A stretch of 64,000 bases of DNA from Babylonia areolata (GCF_041734735.1 NC_134878.1:33038634-33102633), one strand, 5' to 3'. Shown: positions 1 through 12,176, numbered from the stretch's first letter. Numbers and translations: made by a program. The notes: generated by a model from the sequence alone, not told the origin.

Positions 1-1291
1 GGCAAGACAGTCTCCGCTATAATCAGATTCTAGCCTGGATAGTCAGGACAGCAATTGCCTCCTCTGACGTTCTGGTGGTCATCGTCTGACACGACTGTCG
101 TACAGTTAGATTAATGATCGCCAGTACAGTGACGTCGTGTTGTGTTTTCTCGTTCCGTCCACCAGCCAGGCAGTTGACAATCGCCACCTGTTCTTAAAGC
201 ACCGGGTGTTCTGAGACTGGTGGGTGATGGTTACCACTATTTATGCCAGGTTTTCCCATCTGTAACATGTCTCATCTTACCTGTTTCTTTTGTCACCTTT
301 GAGAATACAGAATACTTACGTAACATCCACCACAAATTAATTTCTAATCATAAAGTATTCTGTGTTCCTTTCGTATAATCACTGATTTGGGTTGGTCCTA
401 ATCTGCCAGCTGTTCTGTTCTGTAACTTGTAGGCATCTACTTTTACAGTTTTCTGTGATTGTACTAATTTCAGTTGTTTAACGCACATGAGATTCGCTCC
501 TAGTTCTTGGTGGAACCACTGCCACCTTCACCCTTTGCAACCCTTCGGAAAAATCAAGGTGTGATTCCAGGCCTCAAATCCCAAGAACATCTAAGCTCTA
601 ATGCTAGTCATCATCATGGATGTGTCTCTGGAACCGAGGCTGACGATGCGTTTTGTGCCATCGTCGGTGGACACGCATGCGGCTCTGAAGCACACATGCC
701 GTCACACCACGGGCAACACCAGCAGGCAGGGCAGGGACAGATGCAGCTGTGTGTTGCCGATCTCGAGCAGCTGCGAGGCTGTGTAACATGTAGGCCCCAT
801 TGTTAACAGTGTGAAACATTGGAGAACAGCGGCCTTCGGGATTAAATAAGTAGGCTAGTGTCCAAACTATCACCCTCCCAACCCCAGTCAACAGTTAAAA
901 AGTAAGCGGAATCTATACAGTTATAAAGTGGGTTTTGTTTTTGTTTTTAATGCAAGGTCAAGCAGTCGCCTTATTTTCATTTGAACAATTATCACATTGC
1001 GATTAAAAGTTTAAAATTTATGGAGCGCATTACCCCAGACATATATACCTACTCGGCTGGGCCTAAAAGGACGCAGTGATTTAGGCTACACTCCCAATAC
1101 ACTGTCATCAAGGGGGGCAGAGGGATAGGGGTTGTTAAATGAGAAGGGTATTAATTAGTGTCACCCATACCGCCAGAGGGTTGTTTCATGGTGTGAGAAT
1201 CCTGTGATCAATTACACGGGAAGACGTGTCGTCTGGACGGATGTTGGTAAGTGCTTTGGTCGGTAATTTGCCTCAAACCAGTTAATCCAAA

Positions 1292-1296
<5 letters not shown>
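1..1296. other. No supported gene; unclassified DNA
   Basis: I see no exon, RNA gene or recognisable repeat here. A 99-codon open frame at 507-806 and an overlapping one at 601-786 have histidine/cysteine-rich, low-information translations, no family match that I recognise and no clear splice borders, so I do not call them. The FAM110 gene further right lacks its N-terminal exon, so this stretch could be 5' flank, an upstream intron, or unrelated sequence. Confidence 0.5.
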
Positions 1297-1345
<49 letters not shown>

Positions 1346-1352
1346 CTCTTAT
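1297..1352. repeat. (TC)n microsatellite
   Basis: An almost pure TC run of about 50 bases, interrupted once by TCGC near its right end. Confidence 0.95.
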
Positions 1353-2027
1353 CCACCCTTCCTCTCTCGCTCGTTTTCTGTGCGTGTACATTTACGAATA
1401 ATTATGCTAATATTTCATATTTTGTTTATACACTCCACCCCATTGAAAGTATTGTAAAATAGTGAATAAATATATAAAGAAAGAAAAGAAAAAAAGAAGA
1501 AGGAAAGACTAAAAATACAATCAAGTTTCGTTTAAAAAGCACACCACACACCCCCATCGCCCCAGACTGACTCTTTCCTGGACAGCATATGACGTCATCA
1601 GATGAATTGACGTCACCCAGCCAGAGGTCGACCATTGCACTGCAGTGGCTGACAGCTGGATTTGGCCGTGAGCAGCAGTTCATGCATTATGAATCACTCT
1701 CAGCCAGTCTCGTGGGGAGTTTGTTTTTTGGGGGATCGCGGTGACCTGGCCGTGTCGCGTTCCTGGTTTTGTGGCGATAAGTAATTTGTTGATTACATGA
1801 CTCGTTGACGTTGATTTGAGTGTTTGCTTGTTGTGTGTGGTGAGAGCGTTCTGGGTGCATCTTTGATGTGCGCAGGCGACTGTTTGTGTGTGTGGCGCAA
1901 ACATGATCGCGTCCTTAACGAGTTGAGCAGAAGAAAAAAACACTAAATATTTCTTTAAATTTAGAAGAAAAAGAAAAGCAGGCGGAAAATGTAATACTGT
2001 GACCATGGTTAAAAACAGTAAAGGAAA

Positions 2028-2290
2028 TTGAGGACCAAAAAGGAAATCTTAGCAGAACAAGTAAGATATTACTGTAAATTATACAACCAGTTTTCAGAAA
2101 TTGGAATTGAGGATTTGAACACAGCCGTAAATGGTTTTATGTCTAATGAAGAATTCCCCAAATTAGACAAGGATAAAACTGCACCCTTTGAAGAACAGGT
2201 AACAGTTGAAGAAGCAACCAATGTTCTATAACTAATGAAAAATGGATCCAGCCCAGGTAGTGATAGAATAACCATGGATTTTTTTTTTTT
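2028..2290 (+). mobile_element. LINE fragment, N-terminal side of reverse transcriptase (L1-like)
   Basis: The + strand translation from 2028 reads as the lead-in to a LINE reverse transcriptase: an EQVRYYCKLYNQF segment (family pattern EQ-x-x-x-YxxLY), then TVEEATNVL, a stop, and in the same frame LMKNGSSPGSDRI, matching the LINE motif of the type KxGKSPGxDGx. The frame is broken by one stop at 2229-2231 and then runs into a poly-T stretch at about 2280. It is a short, decayed piece with neither the catalytic motif nor an endonuclease. Its style resembles L1/Tx1-like ORF2, the same broad group as the opposite-strand piece at 3130-3975, but I cannot show they came from one insertion. Confidence 0.6.
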
Positions 2291-3129
2291 AATTTTTTTT
2301 TTTAGAAGCCTTTTTTTTCTCTCTCTTTTTTTCTGTCCATTACAAAACTAATGTTAGGTTGAAATTTGAACTGGTGTGCAGTTGCATCTGTTTACAATTG
2401 GGAAAAGAAGGGCTACCGTTGTATTGAGTGTAAAGAAGGACATCGAAGCACTTCGTTTATAATTTTGAGAATTTGATTTTTTTTTTTTTTCATGTTGTTG
2501 AAGCCTTGAATGACCGTGAGTCTTGTGGTAAATTGTCTGAGCTATATTTTGGTGGCTTGACATTCGGAATTAAAGGCTCGAATTGAAGGAATTGAAACCT
2601 TACGTACGAAGAACAGATTTTCTGGCGTGTGGAAATTTTCTTTGTATTTTTCAGTGTTGGTGACTTGCAGAACAAAAGGCATGTTGATATGTCATTGTTT
2701 CGTAAATGGTATTGGAATCTGAGCAGTGATTTATTGGATTATCTCCCTTGCATTGGAAATACCAATGTAAACGTTCTCAGGCATGAGACTGCCATTGTAA
2801 TTGGGTAACTGTCTTATTGGACTAATGAGTATTATTGAATTATAACATTATTCATAATGCTTATCATAAGGAAGCTGGAATAACATTGTACACATTTATA
2901 TCGAATAAAGGCTGGTTAGTGCTGTAACTGAAAGTACTAGTGCCATTATCTGTAAAGACTTAAATTGGTGCGAGTGTAGTTTCATTGACTGCAGCTTGTG
3001 CATGTATTCTAGATCATGGCTGCGTTCTGCCCGGTGAATGTTATTGATAAATGTTTTGTTGTTGCAGTCAACAATATTGGTATGACAGAATTCTGCCATT
3101 TGTAAGTTTACCTAGATGTGTGTTTATTG

Positions 3130-3975
3130 CGCATCAAATGGTGAATAGTCCACAGGTAATAAATGTAGAAAAAATGCAGGGAGACATTGTGCTAAAATTT
3201 TAGCCCACCTTCTGCGTAGTCTCTTTCCATCACCTTTCTTTTAATGTTTTCACATCCATCTTTATTTGAATATCTTCTTTGCCAGCTAAATTTATATTGG
3301 ATTCTATTTATGATGCTGAGTACTTTGTCCAGAACTCCAGTGGACTGCATTACATAAAGTGAACTGACTTACTAATAAAGTTTTAGTAATGGCTGTTTTT
3401 ACCATGTATACCTGACTTCTTAAGCCTCTTTTACCCCATAACCTGATAAGTTTATTCTTTTTTTTCAAATCTTCCTAGCCATTTTTTGTCCTTATCATTT
3501 GTAGCTCTGGTTGCATCTTGAAAGTAGATTCCTAAAATTTCAATTTTGTCAGTTGTCTTAAATGGGAGGTCACCTTCCGACCGAATGTTTCCCATACCCA
3601 CAGCGTTTGTTTTACTGTTATCTTTGTTTAATCACAATCTGGAGAATATTGCAAAGGTATTCAGTATTTCCGATGACTCAGTTATGTTTTCCTTTTTTTA
3701 AGGAAAAGCATTGTGTCATCTGCTAACTGTTTTGTTTGTTTGTTGTTGTTGTTGGTTTTGTGTGTGTGTTCTTATTGTCTGGAGATGGGACACTGAAACC
3801 TTTGACGTTGCTGTTTCTCAGTCTTATTGCCAGTAATTCTACAACTGGTATGAAAGAAAGAAGGGAAAATGGACATACTTGTCTTAAGATTTATGGATGC
3901 GTGTGAATGTCTGGTGTGAAAGTGCTTGGGTTTGTTTCTGGACAAGATTAAACGCTGTAAGAACACCTTTATTAA
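3130..3975 (-). mobile_element. LINE fragment, reverse transcriptase and downstream region (L1/Tx1-like)
   Basis: Read on the minus strand from about 3970 downward, conserved LINE blocks appear in the right order. Near 3890-3800 is LRQVCPFS followed by VVELLAIRLRN, equivalent to the family block GVRQGCPLS…ELLA. Near 3725-3711 is LADDTMLFLK, the catalytic xADD motif with L in place of F/Y. Near 3575-3475 is KIEILGIYFQDATRA, then WLGRF, the block that follows the xADD motif in L1-type ORF2. Reading frame changes and stops occur between the blocks, so it is a dead copy. The TTTTGTTTG-rich patch near 3730-3760 is an internal expansion. The 3' limit is not sharp; conserved wording fades below about 3130. 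Confidence 0.65.
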
Positions 3976-4164
3976 TTGGGGTTTTTTTTGGCGTCATCAT
4001 TATTCCTATGCTAGAGCAAATGCATAATCATGGTAGTGGCGTTCTTCGTTCGGGGAGACAGAGAGCTTAGCAGTTAGGATGCAGGGAGCAGGCAGTTATC
4101 ACATTCTGTTATGGAATGTTAAAAAGATCTACATGATGCTAAACGTGGCGTGTCCCATGTTTTT

Positions 4165-4492
4165 CTCTTGCACGTTAAGGTTTACACCCAAAAAAAAGTG
4201 AACGGTCCCATTGCCTCTTTTACGGCCACAGAGGCAATGAATTCATACCCACTGTGTCTGATCTGGGGCTCGGCATGGAAAGGCGGAGCTTAAACCTCTC
4301 CTTCAGCCGCTTTTAAACCTCCCTAGCCGAAGCCAGGTACCCATTCTCACCTATAAGGAGTGAAGAAAATCATAGTAAAGTTTCTTTCGCAAGGACACAA
4401 CGCTACGCCGAGAAGGGGCCTCGAACTCTGAACACTGGTGAACATTGGATGAGATGTCCAACGCCCAACTGATTCTTCCTCGGTGCACCCCT
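4165..4492 (-). mobile_element. tRNA-derived SINE, family A, minus orientation
   Basis: On the minus strand the element starts at about 4492 with a tRNA-like head: an A-box-like stretch (GAGGAAGAATCAGTTGGGC) and a B-box-like stretch (AGAGTTCGAGGCC) about 45 bases later. The head is followed by a conserved body containing GCGTTGTGTCCTTGCGAAAG and GGGTACCTGGCTTCGG. The same body occurs on the + strand at 48175-48445 (GTTGTGTCCTTGGGAAAGAC, GTGGGTACC), which supports a dispersed family. The tRNA head has mismatches in both arms and is a pol III promoter fossil, not a functional tRNA. Boundaries are approximate. Confidence 0.7.
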
Positions 4493-4739
4493 CGCATATT
4501 ACGAATCACGGTAGGTGCCCCCCACCACCAGCCGCGCGTTAGTGGTACAGTTTGTATCTGGAAAGTCCGACAAGAACAAAAAATCCCCTTGTTTGTCAGT
4601 GTTCAGAAAAAAGGAAGAAGATTAATTATGTTTAAAAATAGAATATTGAAAAAAAAAAAAAATACTGCCTTCTGTCCCTACCCTGTGGTTTTCTTCCTCT
4701 TTCTGTTATTTTTTCCTGCTTCCTTCTATAGTGTGTGTC

Positions 4740-4760
4740 AATCTCCTCCTCCTCCTCCTC

Positions 4761-4797
<37 letters not shown>
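4740..4797. repeat. (CTC)n/(TC)n microsatellite
   Basis: CTC triplets (about 4743-4766) grade into a TC run. Confidence 0.9.
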
Positions 4798-5149
4798 CTT
4801 TCTTTTTTTATTTTTCCCCTTTTTTTACAACTCCTTCCTTTCCTTCATTTGTATTCCCCATAGTATTTGCCTCCCCTTTTCTCCACTCTTTATCCTCCTC
4901 CTCATCTTCTCCTATTACTCATCGGATTCGTTTTGGCCTGTGTTGTCCCCTGTCCATTTAGCAGGTTGATGTATTTTCTGTCATTCTCTGTTGATGTTAC
5001 CGAACACAGCAATGCCCGTTCTGACCACCCAGTTCTTTGTTCATCTTTGTTTGGGGATTCTGCGGTGTTTTTTGCTTCCGAGTTCCCCTTTGTTCCGTTA
5101 ACCCCTTTTCCTATATTATCATAATTATGGAGTCAGGTTCCGACATGAT

Positions 5150-5530
5150 GGAATCATATCATGTTGCATATTAACCTTGCTGACCGCAAGGGGCCATTTC
5201 AGGGCTCAAAACCCGTCAGAAATTAAAATCAGTCAAGGAGCGACCCAATCATGTTGAAACTTTGGTTAGAATTAAGTTAGAAGGTTATCTCAAAACCGGG
5301 TATTGCTAATAATGCTTCATTTTTTTCTGTAGCGATATTTACTGTGCACAAAAATCTGCTCAAAACGCCAGTACACTTGTTGTTTCAAGCTATGTAAAAC
5401 TGAAATCAAGTGAAAGCCATTTAAAATTGAAATGAAGTAAAATAACCATCCACTTTCTTCAGGAAGTGAAAAACTGTGTCAGGCAGACTTCCGTGATAGG
5501 AAGAAAGGGGAAGCAGTGTGAACAATATGT
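5150..5530. other. Unclassified non-coding stretch
   Basis: No ORF of note. It contains mixed-complexity sequence (for example GACCGCAAGGGGCC at about 5180) that looks like an old interspersed repeat, but I found no second copy in this window and no terminal repeats. Confidence 0.3.
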
Positions 5531-5649
5531 GTGTTTGTGGGCTCCATTATGTTTGGTTTCAAGGTCAGTTATATTGTTGTTGCAATGTGTACTTGTTGCG
5601 GTTTCAATTATCCTAGAAGAGTGAAGTATGGGGTGCTTGTCATTTATCT

Positions 5650-5909
5650 CTGCGCACTCTCTCTATCTCGCTGTCTCCCTTTCTCTGTCTCTCTTTCTCT
5701 GTTGCTTTCTCTGTAGCTATCTCTTTCTCTTTGAATTTGCGTCCCCACGCCTCCATGGTTAGTCCTGGGTTTGTGAGGTGTTAAAGCACACCGCTACTGA
5801 GCTCTTCGGGACAAAAGAGTGATAGTATACTCTGTCCCTTTCTCTCTCTCTCTCTCTCTCTGTCTGTCTCTCTCCCTGTCTTCTCTCTCTTTCTCTGTCT
5901 CTCTCCCTG

Positions 5910-5947
<38 letters not shown>

Positions 5948-5978
5948 CCCTCCCCCCCCCCCCCCTCTCTCTCTCTGA
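5650..5978. repeat. (TC)n field ending in a C-run
   Basis: Interrupted TC runs with TG and TT variants, separated by a unique stretch at 5730-5835, then a dense TC block ending in a run of about 14 C near 5952-5965. It abuts the 5' edge of the LINE copy that starts at about 5979. Confidence 0.9.
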
Positions 5979-8900
5979 TTGTTTATTATTACATGATGCT
6001 TATATTATCCTAAATGGTGATTTAAATAGTAGAACCTCAAACATATGTTAATATTTCTCTGATTTCTACAAGCGGCATGAAAGTCATTCTGTCAATAAGT
6101 CACGACATTCACAAGATAATCTCTTGAACAGTTATGGTAAGTTGTTGAATTTGTGCACTGTATTAGATTTATGTATTTTAAATGGAGTATGTGAGGGCGA
6201 CCTCCAAGGTCGCTATACATACATTTCGGATGCTCGATGCAGTGTCAACGATTATTTTATATTTTCAAAAGATCTCTTTGATATTGTGTTTGATTCATGT
6301 GAATTAATTGTATCAGAACATATTGACTCTGACCACCTACCTGTAACACTTCACGTTGCTTTCCCTAAAGGTAAGAATTTTGATGCAGCTGAACAAAAAC
6401 AATACATTGTCATTGAAAAAATCATATGGAATGAAGAATATGCGCAGTTGTAATGAGCAGATTAGTACAAAAATTGACAATGCAATAAATTTAATAGATG
6501 TTGGTGTGAATGATGCACTAACATTGTTGAATGAATGTATGAAGGAAAATGCGGAGTGTATGTAAAGACATGTGCGTGTCAATAAAAACAAGGTACGTGA
6601 TGACTGGTTTGACCGTGAGGGAGGTAAGAAGGTTATTACGGATTAGTTGACGAACATTAAAAATGGAAGATAAAAACACATATGTAGTTGCAAGACCAGA
6701 GTTTAAACATTTATTAAAGAGAAAAGAGAAAGACTTCAATAAATCTTTAATGGATAAGTTTGTAACATCTCTGCGTAGCCAAAAGGAATTCTGGAATAAT
6801 ATTAATAGAGTTTCGCAGAAAAGAAAGCAGCCTAGACATACTGTGACGTTTGGTTTCAACATTTTCAGTATTTGTTACAATCGAATGTTGATAATGAGCA
6901 AAATGAAGTTTCTTATGATGATAATGCTATGATTGATGATGAAGCAGATCTTTACATGAATCGGCCAATTTCTAATGAAGAGGTACTACTGGCATTAAGA
7001 AAACTTAAAAATGGTAAGGTAGCTGGTCCTGATGGAATTGTTAGTGAACTGTATAAAAATTATTCTAATCAAGTAGTCCTTTTTTTTCGTTAAGCTGTTT
7101 AATAAACTGTTTGATAATGGTGTATACCCTAATAACTGGATAGAATCTTTTATTTTGCCCATTTACAAGAAAGGTGATGTAAATTATCCCAATAATTGTA
7201 GAGGTATTTCTTTAGGTGATATAAGTGGTAAATTGTATGGAATAATTATCAATAAAAGATTACAGGAATGGGTCGACGAAAATAATATCACTGGTGATCA
7301 TCAAGCCGGATTTTAAAAAAAGATATTCCACAGTAGACAATATGTTTACGTTGCTTTCACTTGTTCAGAAACAGTTCTCCTTTAATCGTAAATTGTATGT
7401 CGCTTTCGTTGATTTTGAAAAGGCGTTTGACTCTATTAACCGAAATCTTTTATGGCCTGTTTTACTAAGGAATGGTATCAGAGGTAAACTTTATAATTGT
7501 ATAAAAAGTATGTATAATGTAGTAAGAGCTAGAGTTCGTTGTGGTGCCAAACTGACTGAATTTATCAACTGTACAGTAGGAGTTAGACAGGGTGATGCTT
7601 GTAGCCCCATTTTATTTTCTCTCTTCATAAACGAACTTGCAATTCAAGTAATTACGAATGGGAGACATGGAGCTTTATTTTCAATCGATGCCTTTCAATT
7701 GTTTATACTTCTGTTAGCTGATGATGTTATTTTGATGTCAGAAACTGTTGTAGGTCTACAAACACGACTGAAGTTTTTACATCGTGTGGCAGATTCACTT
7801 CAATGAAGAGTAAACATGACTAAAAGCAATATCATAGTATTTGGTAAGGGTGGTTATCTGAGGAGCAGGGAAAGGTGGTTGTATAGTGATGAGTTGGTGC
7901 CAGTTGTTAACGTTTATAAATATTTGGGATTTTTTGTTTTGTTTTGTTTTGTTGGTGCTTGTAAAGATTTAGCAAGTAGGGCTAAAAATGCTTTAATCTG
8001 TATTATGAAAAAGTTACATGTGTTCAGTAATACCTCTTTTGATTTATTGATGCTCAGGTACAGCCAGTTGTGTTTTACGGTTCAGAGTTGTGGGGCCTAG
8101 ATAGAGCCGCTGTTCACTGTGAATCAGTTCATACTTTTGCTTTGAAGACATTTTTAGGTGTTGAAAGGCAAACTCCTAATGATTTAGTTTATGGAGAAAC
8201 AAATCGGTACCCGATGTATTTAGTTGCTGCAGTAAAATGTATTCGTTATTGGTTAAGGTTATTAGAAATGGATGCCAACAGATTACCTCGTAAAGCTTTT
8301 AATATGCTGTTTGATTTAGATACTAGAGGCAAAGTAAATAGGGTAACAAAAATGCGTCACTGTATTTGAGTATGGGTTTGGTTTGGTTTGGTTAAACCAA
8401 GGTGTTGGCAGCATTCAGTCATTTATTTGTGCTTTTCGCCAACGTTTGATCGATTGTAGATGGCAGAAATGGTCTGATCATATTCAAAATAGTGAAAGAT
8501 TTGATTTTTATAGGAATTTCAGCAATGGCCCAGACTTGAAACCCTACCTGGTGTTAAATATGGATAGACATTTGAAATATATAACAACAAGATTCAGATT
8601 AGGTATTTCTGAGCTAGCGGTTCATCATTATAGATACAGAACATGGAATGACGCTGATCTGATTTGTCCATTATGCGAAGATTCGACAGAAAAGGAAATG
8701 CACTTTGTCATTTGTTGTCCAGCTTTGAGGAGTATTCGAGAATCATTTATTAAGGCTAAATATTATAGACAACCAAATATGTTTAAATTGAACTTGTTAA
8801 TGTCTTCAACCTCCTGTGCAATTGTTAGAAACCTTGCTTTGTCCGAGAAACTATTATGTAATGAAAACACTGTTTCGTTGCTAGGCTAGTTTTCATTTGG

Positions 8901-9051
8901 AACTTATGTTTTATCGAGTTTTCTATGTATGTTGTATTATGTGAATTGTTTTTGGGTTTTTTGTTGTTGTTGTTTTTTCTTTCTTTCTTTCTGTTTTTCA
9001 TTGTAGTCTGTTCACATACCCCTTCATTAGGGGCCTTGGCCTATATGAATA

Positions 9052-9053
<2 letters not shown>
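5979..9053 (+). mobile_element. Decayed non-LTR retrotransposon (APE-type LINE), 5'-truncated
   Basis: A 3.1-kb LINE body readable through several frames. At the left is the C-terminal half of an APE endonuclease: GDLNSRTS (GDFNART block) near 6018, then YGKLLNLC, GRYTYIS, SVNDYFI and SDHLPV (6124-6350). Next comes the reverse transcriptase: KLKNGKVAGPDGI (about 7003-7040), YPNNCRGISL, VDFEKAFDSINR (about 7408), GVRQGDACSPILFSLF (about 7580), LLADDVILMS (about 7712, L in place of F/Y before ADD) and YKYLGF (7912). The C-terminal domain ends in a Cys/His knuckle: CPLC (8665-8676) followed by HFVIC (8701-8715). Stops and frame changes occur at several places (near 6453, 6565, 6930, 7090, 7315, 7803, 8100 and 8368). 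The 3' end is TATATGAATAAATC followed directly by (TC)n. The clade is not assigned. A second copy lies at 35385-39830. Confidence 0.85.

Positions 9054-9097
<44 letters not shown>
9054..9097. repeat. (TC)n microsatellite at LINE 3' end
   Basis: A pure TC run immediately after the AATAAATC end of the preceding LINE; it may be the element's tail or its target. Confidence 0.9.
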
Positions 9098-9099
<2 letters not shown>

Positions 9100-9297
9100 C
9101 GCACGCATTCGCACATGTTGAATCTTTGTGACCGGTACACATAATAGCAGCACCATAGCACACACCAGTAAACCAACCAGCTGTGTGACTCATGTAACTG
9201 ATGCAGAGAAGGAGCGAATGTATGGTGACCTCTTCCAGTCATCACCCCAGTCCCGTCCCCACACGCACACGCGCGCGTATGCACCACGCCCATCATC

Positions 9298-9952
9298 ACC
9301 ACCACCTCCAAGACTCGTCTGTGTGTGTGTGGTTGTGTGTTGTGTGCGCGCGCGCGCATTTTCTTTTGTTCTTCATGAGAAAAAATGGGGAGGTGTCACT
9401 CGTTCGCTGGGTCAAGCAAGTAGTTAAGGGGTTTATTTAATGCCTGTCGTTTCGGATTTCGCCCTCCATAATCATGGTGTCATTTCCGGTCAACCTCGTT
9501 ATTCATTGTGTGCTTCAGTGTGTGTTCGCGCGCGCGTACGTGTGTGTGTGTGTGTGTGTGTTGCATTGAAGTCCCCTGCGGAACGCCAGAGGCCGAAACT
9601 GATATTAATTAAGAGGAAAAAAATTTGCAGAACTTGTTGGCTCCTGTCCTTTTCGTATGTTTCGTGTGTGTGTGTGTGTGTGTGTAAATAATTTGGTGGT
9701 TGCGTGAGCGCGAGAAAGGTGTGTTGGTGGGTAATGGGGAATCAGTATTTCATGTCCATCAATCAGGTTTCGTCCTCAACAACTATGAAGTCATCCTGGT
9801 CCACCTCCTTATTCTGTGTGTGTGTGTGTGTTTTCGCCGGCGCGTGCGTGCGTGTGAGTGAGAGAGAGAGAGAGTGTGTGTGTGTATGTTTTGCACGCAC
9901 ACGTGGTTTGTATGTGTACACCGTCTTTTGATGTGTCCGTCCCTTCAGCTCC

Positions 9953-9985
<33 letters not shown>

Positions 9986-9990
9986 CCACC
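9298..9990. repeat. (GT)n, (CG)n and (AG/TC)n patches
   Basis: Repeated GT runs with alternating CG inserts (9318-9357, 9519-9562, 9663-9686, 9815-9892) and a TC run at 9951-9983. Alternating purine-pyrimidine sequence of this sort can form Z-DNA in principle. No exon is recognisable. Confidence 0.8.
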
Positions 9991-10086
9991 GGCTCTAAAA
10001 AAAAGAAGTAAACATCACCACTGCACCAACAACTAGAAGAAAATTAACAACCCCTCACCGGCTCCCGACAAACAATCGATTTTTAC

Positions 10087-10107
10087 CTGCACACACACAC
10101 ACACACA

Positions 10108-10163
<56 letters not shown>
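10087..10163. repeat. (CA)n microsatellite
   Basis: About 75 bases of CA with one CT interruption, 90 bases upstream of the FAM110 internal exon. Confidence 0.95.
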
Positions 10164-10164
<1 letters not shown>

Positions 10165-10254
10165 CCTCTATCCTCGTTCTCTAGCAACAAGAGTCCCCCC
10201 CATAACCATGCACGCCGCCTCACTCTCCACTCTCTCTCTCTCCCCGTGTTGCAG

Positions 10255-10369
10255 CGAACCGCCGCAAGAGTGCCGTAGAGCTGCTGGCAGCCAGTCGCCC
10301 GAGGTACGTCAAGAGTGCTGCACTGCTGGACGACTCGGCTGTCGGTTCCACGCCCGACAGACATTACAG
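10255..10369 (+). CDS. FAM110-like gene, internal coding exon (conserved N-terminal motif)
   Basis: A 115-nt exon bounded by a strong acceptor (pyrimidine tract then GTTGCAG at 10248-10254) and a consensus donor (TACAG then GTAACG at 10370). Read from its third base it translates as NRRKSAVELLAASRPRYVKS (10257-10316) and continues AALLDDSAVG. This matches the signature of vertebrate FAM110 proteins, pattern K/R-x-SAVERLEADKAKYVKS. The frame is open to the donor and ends with two bases (AG) that join the single G of the exon at 21042 to make an Arg codon. FAM110 proteins are reported at centrosomes and spindle poles and linked to cell-cycle progression; that role is carried over here by homology only. 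At least one further coding exon must lie upstream, because the frame needs a preceding base and a start codon; I could not find it. One other frame through the exon is also open but has no family resemblance. Confidence 0.82.
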
Positions 10370-11207
10370 GTAACGTGGAATTTTGTTTGTTTTTTTTATA
10401 TTATTGTCTCCCCCCCATCACCCTCCCCCTCGGTCTGTTTCGCCCACTACACGTGTGTATCAGGACATGAAGGTCTTCGGTTAGGTTAAGGTCCCATATA
10501 TTATGTATTTTTGATATTTCAGTCCTTTGCTTTCTGCGTATCTTTCACTTTGTTATATTTTAATGTTAGTTATTCTTCCTTTCTGTTGTCCCTTTCCTGT
10601 GTTATAACGACTGATAATGATAGGGAGCAGTTTTTTTTTAAAGCAGAATTCATAAAACGATTGTTATGGAATGCAGTTCTTGCTTTATTCTGGGCCAGTG
10701 GTCTTTCTCGTGGTCAGAACGTCTGAATAAGGAACATGGATCTGGGTTTTCACTCCTCTTTTTCTCTGGACGTTGAGTCATGCACTGGGTGCTGATCTGT
10801 TGAAAAAAAAAACGATAAACCGAACCCCGTTTCCGTGCAACACTTAAAATAACCAACAGCCAGGAACAATAGAGTTGTTCCTAACAGAATTCTACAGAAA
10901 ACACATAACTTTGGGGCATTGGTGATGTGTTCTCCCAGGGAAAACCACTCAGATTTCATACATAGAAATTTGACTCCTAAAAAATGCAACACCACGCAGT
11001 TTTTGAAATGTCTATGTTGACATAATGCACGTCTTTCATGTGCCCAAGAATGCTGACTCTCTTGTACTGTCCATTCGCAGTGTTAAAAACCAACAGACCA
11101 AAAAGCTCAAGCCACGAGGTTATTAATCTTCATGTTCATAAAAGGAAAAAGATTTGTCGGTGATGGTGATTTGGTGATTATTATAGTGGTATGCACGCTA
11201 CTTCTTG

Positions 11208-11210
11208 CTG

Positions 11211-11270
<60 letters not shown>
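11208..11270. repeat. (TC)n microsatellite
   Basis: About 60 bases of TC with one CTTT interruption, ending in CAG. Confidence 0.95.
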
Positions 11271-11273
<3 letters not shown>

Positions 11274-12014
11274 GACTGCAGTCATGCAAGCAATGCAGCC
11301 ACGCTTCATCGATCGCACCATACTGGCTTTACACTACAATGTGCTTTCACATCGATTTACAAAAGGATACTCCCATCTGCTCGTGCATGGCAGGAAAATG
11401 AATTTGTGGATGAATATTCAGGTACTAGATAAATGAAGGTCCAAAGCTGACACCATCGAATAATCATTGCCACTTGGAAGGTCTTTGTGTTAACCCGTGG
11501 TTTATAAAATGAAGGGAATTCAGGAATTTTAGGACGGAGGGCTATTAGTGCAGTTTGGTAAATGATGGGTTGTTCTGGGAGAAACTAACGTGCGCTTTGG
11601 ACTGTGTACATTTATTATAGGTATAGGTTTCAGCCGATACCCTGGCTTTGACACACTATCTACATGCCTTGGGAAATCAGGTGAACAGGTGTGTGTGTTT
11701 GTGTTCGGCGCACAACTGTCTTTTCAAAAGTTGTAGGAGAAGGTAGAAGATATACCTTTATTGCTGCATTGCTTCGTGTGTCTATTCTTAGGTTATGTGC
11801 TGTGTTAGTGATGTATGTGCATGCGTTCTTGTGTGTGTGTGTGTGTGTGTGCCGTGCGTGCGCGGGGGAGTGCAATTTTGATCATATCAAGGTATGCGTG
11901 AAGGGGTGGAAGTGAAGTATTGGTGGGTTGGGAGGAAAACTTATTCTCCATTCCCCGTATCCTCAAGCGGCGTCACTCTCAAACAGCCTTTTATGCTTCC
12001 ACTTCCCTTCTCCA

Positions 12015-12020
12015 CGCACG

Positions 12021-12085
<65 letters not shown>

Positions 12086-12086
12086 G

Positions 12087-12174
<88 letters not shown>
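12015..12174. repeat. Compound (CA)n-(CG CA)n-(TC)n microsatellite
   Basis: About 120 bases of CA broken by two CGCACG patches, then CCTTA, then a TC run to 12174. One of the longest simple-sequence tracts in the window. Confidence 0.95.

Positions 12175-12176
<2 letters not shown>

Noticed and set aside
507-806. 99-codon open frame that might be an N-terminal FAM110 exon
   Set aside because: None of the frames shows FAM110 N-terminal wording, and no convincing donor with the right phase was found.
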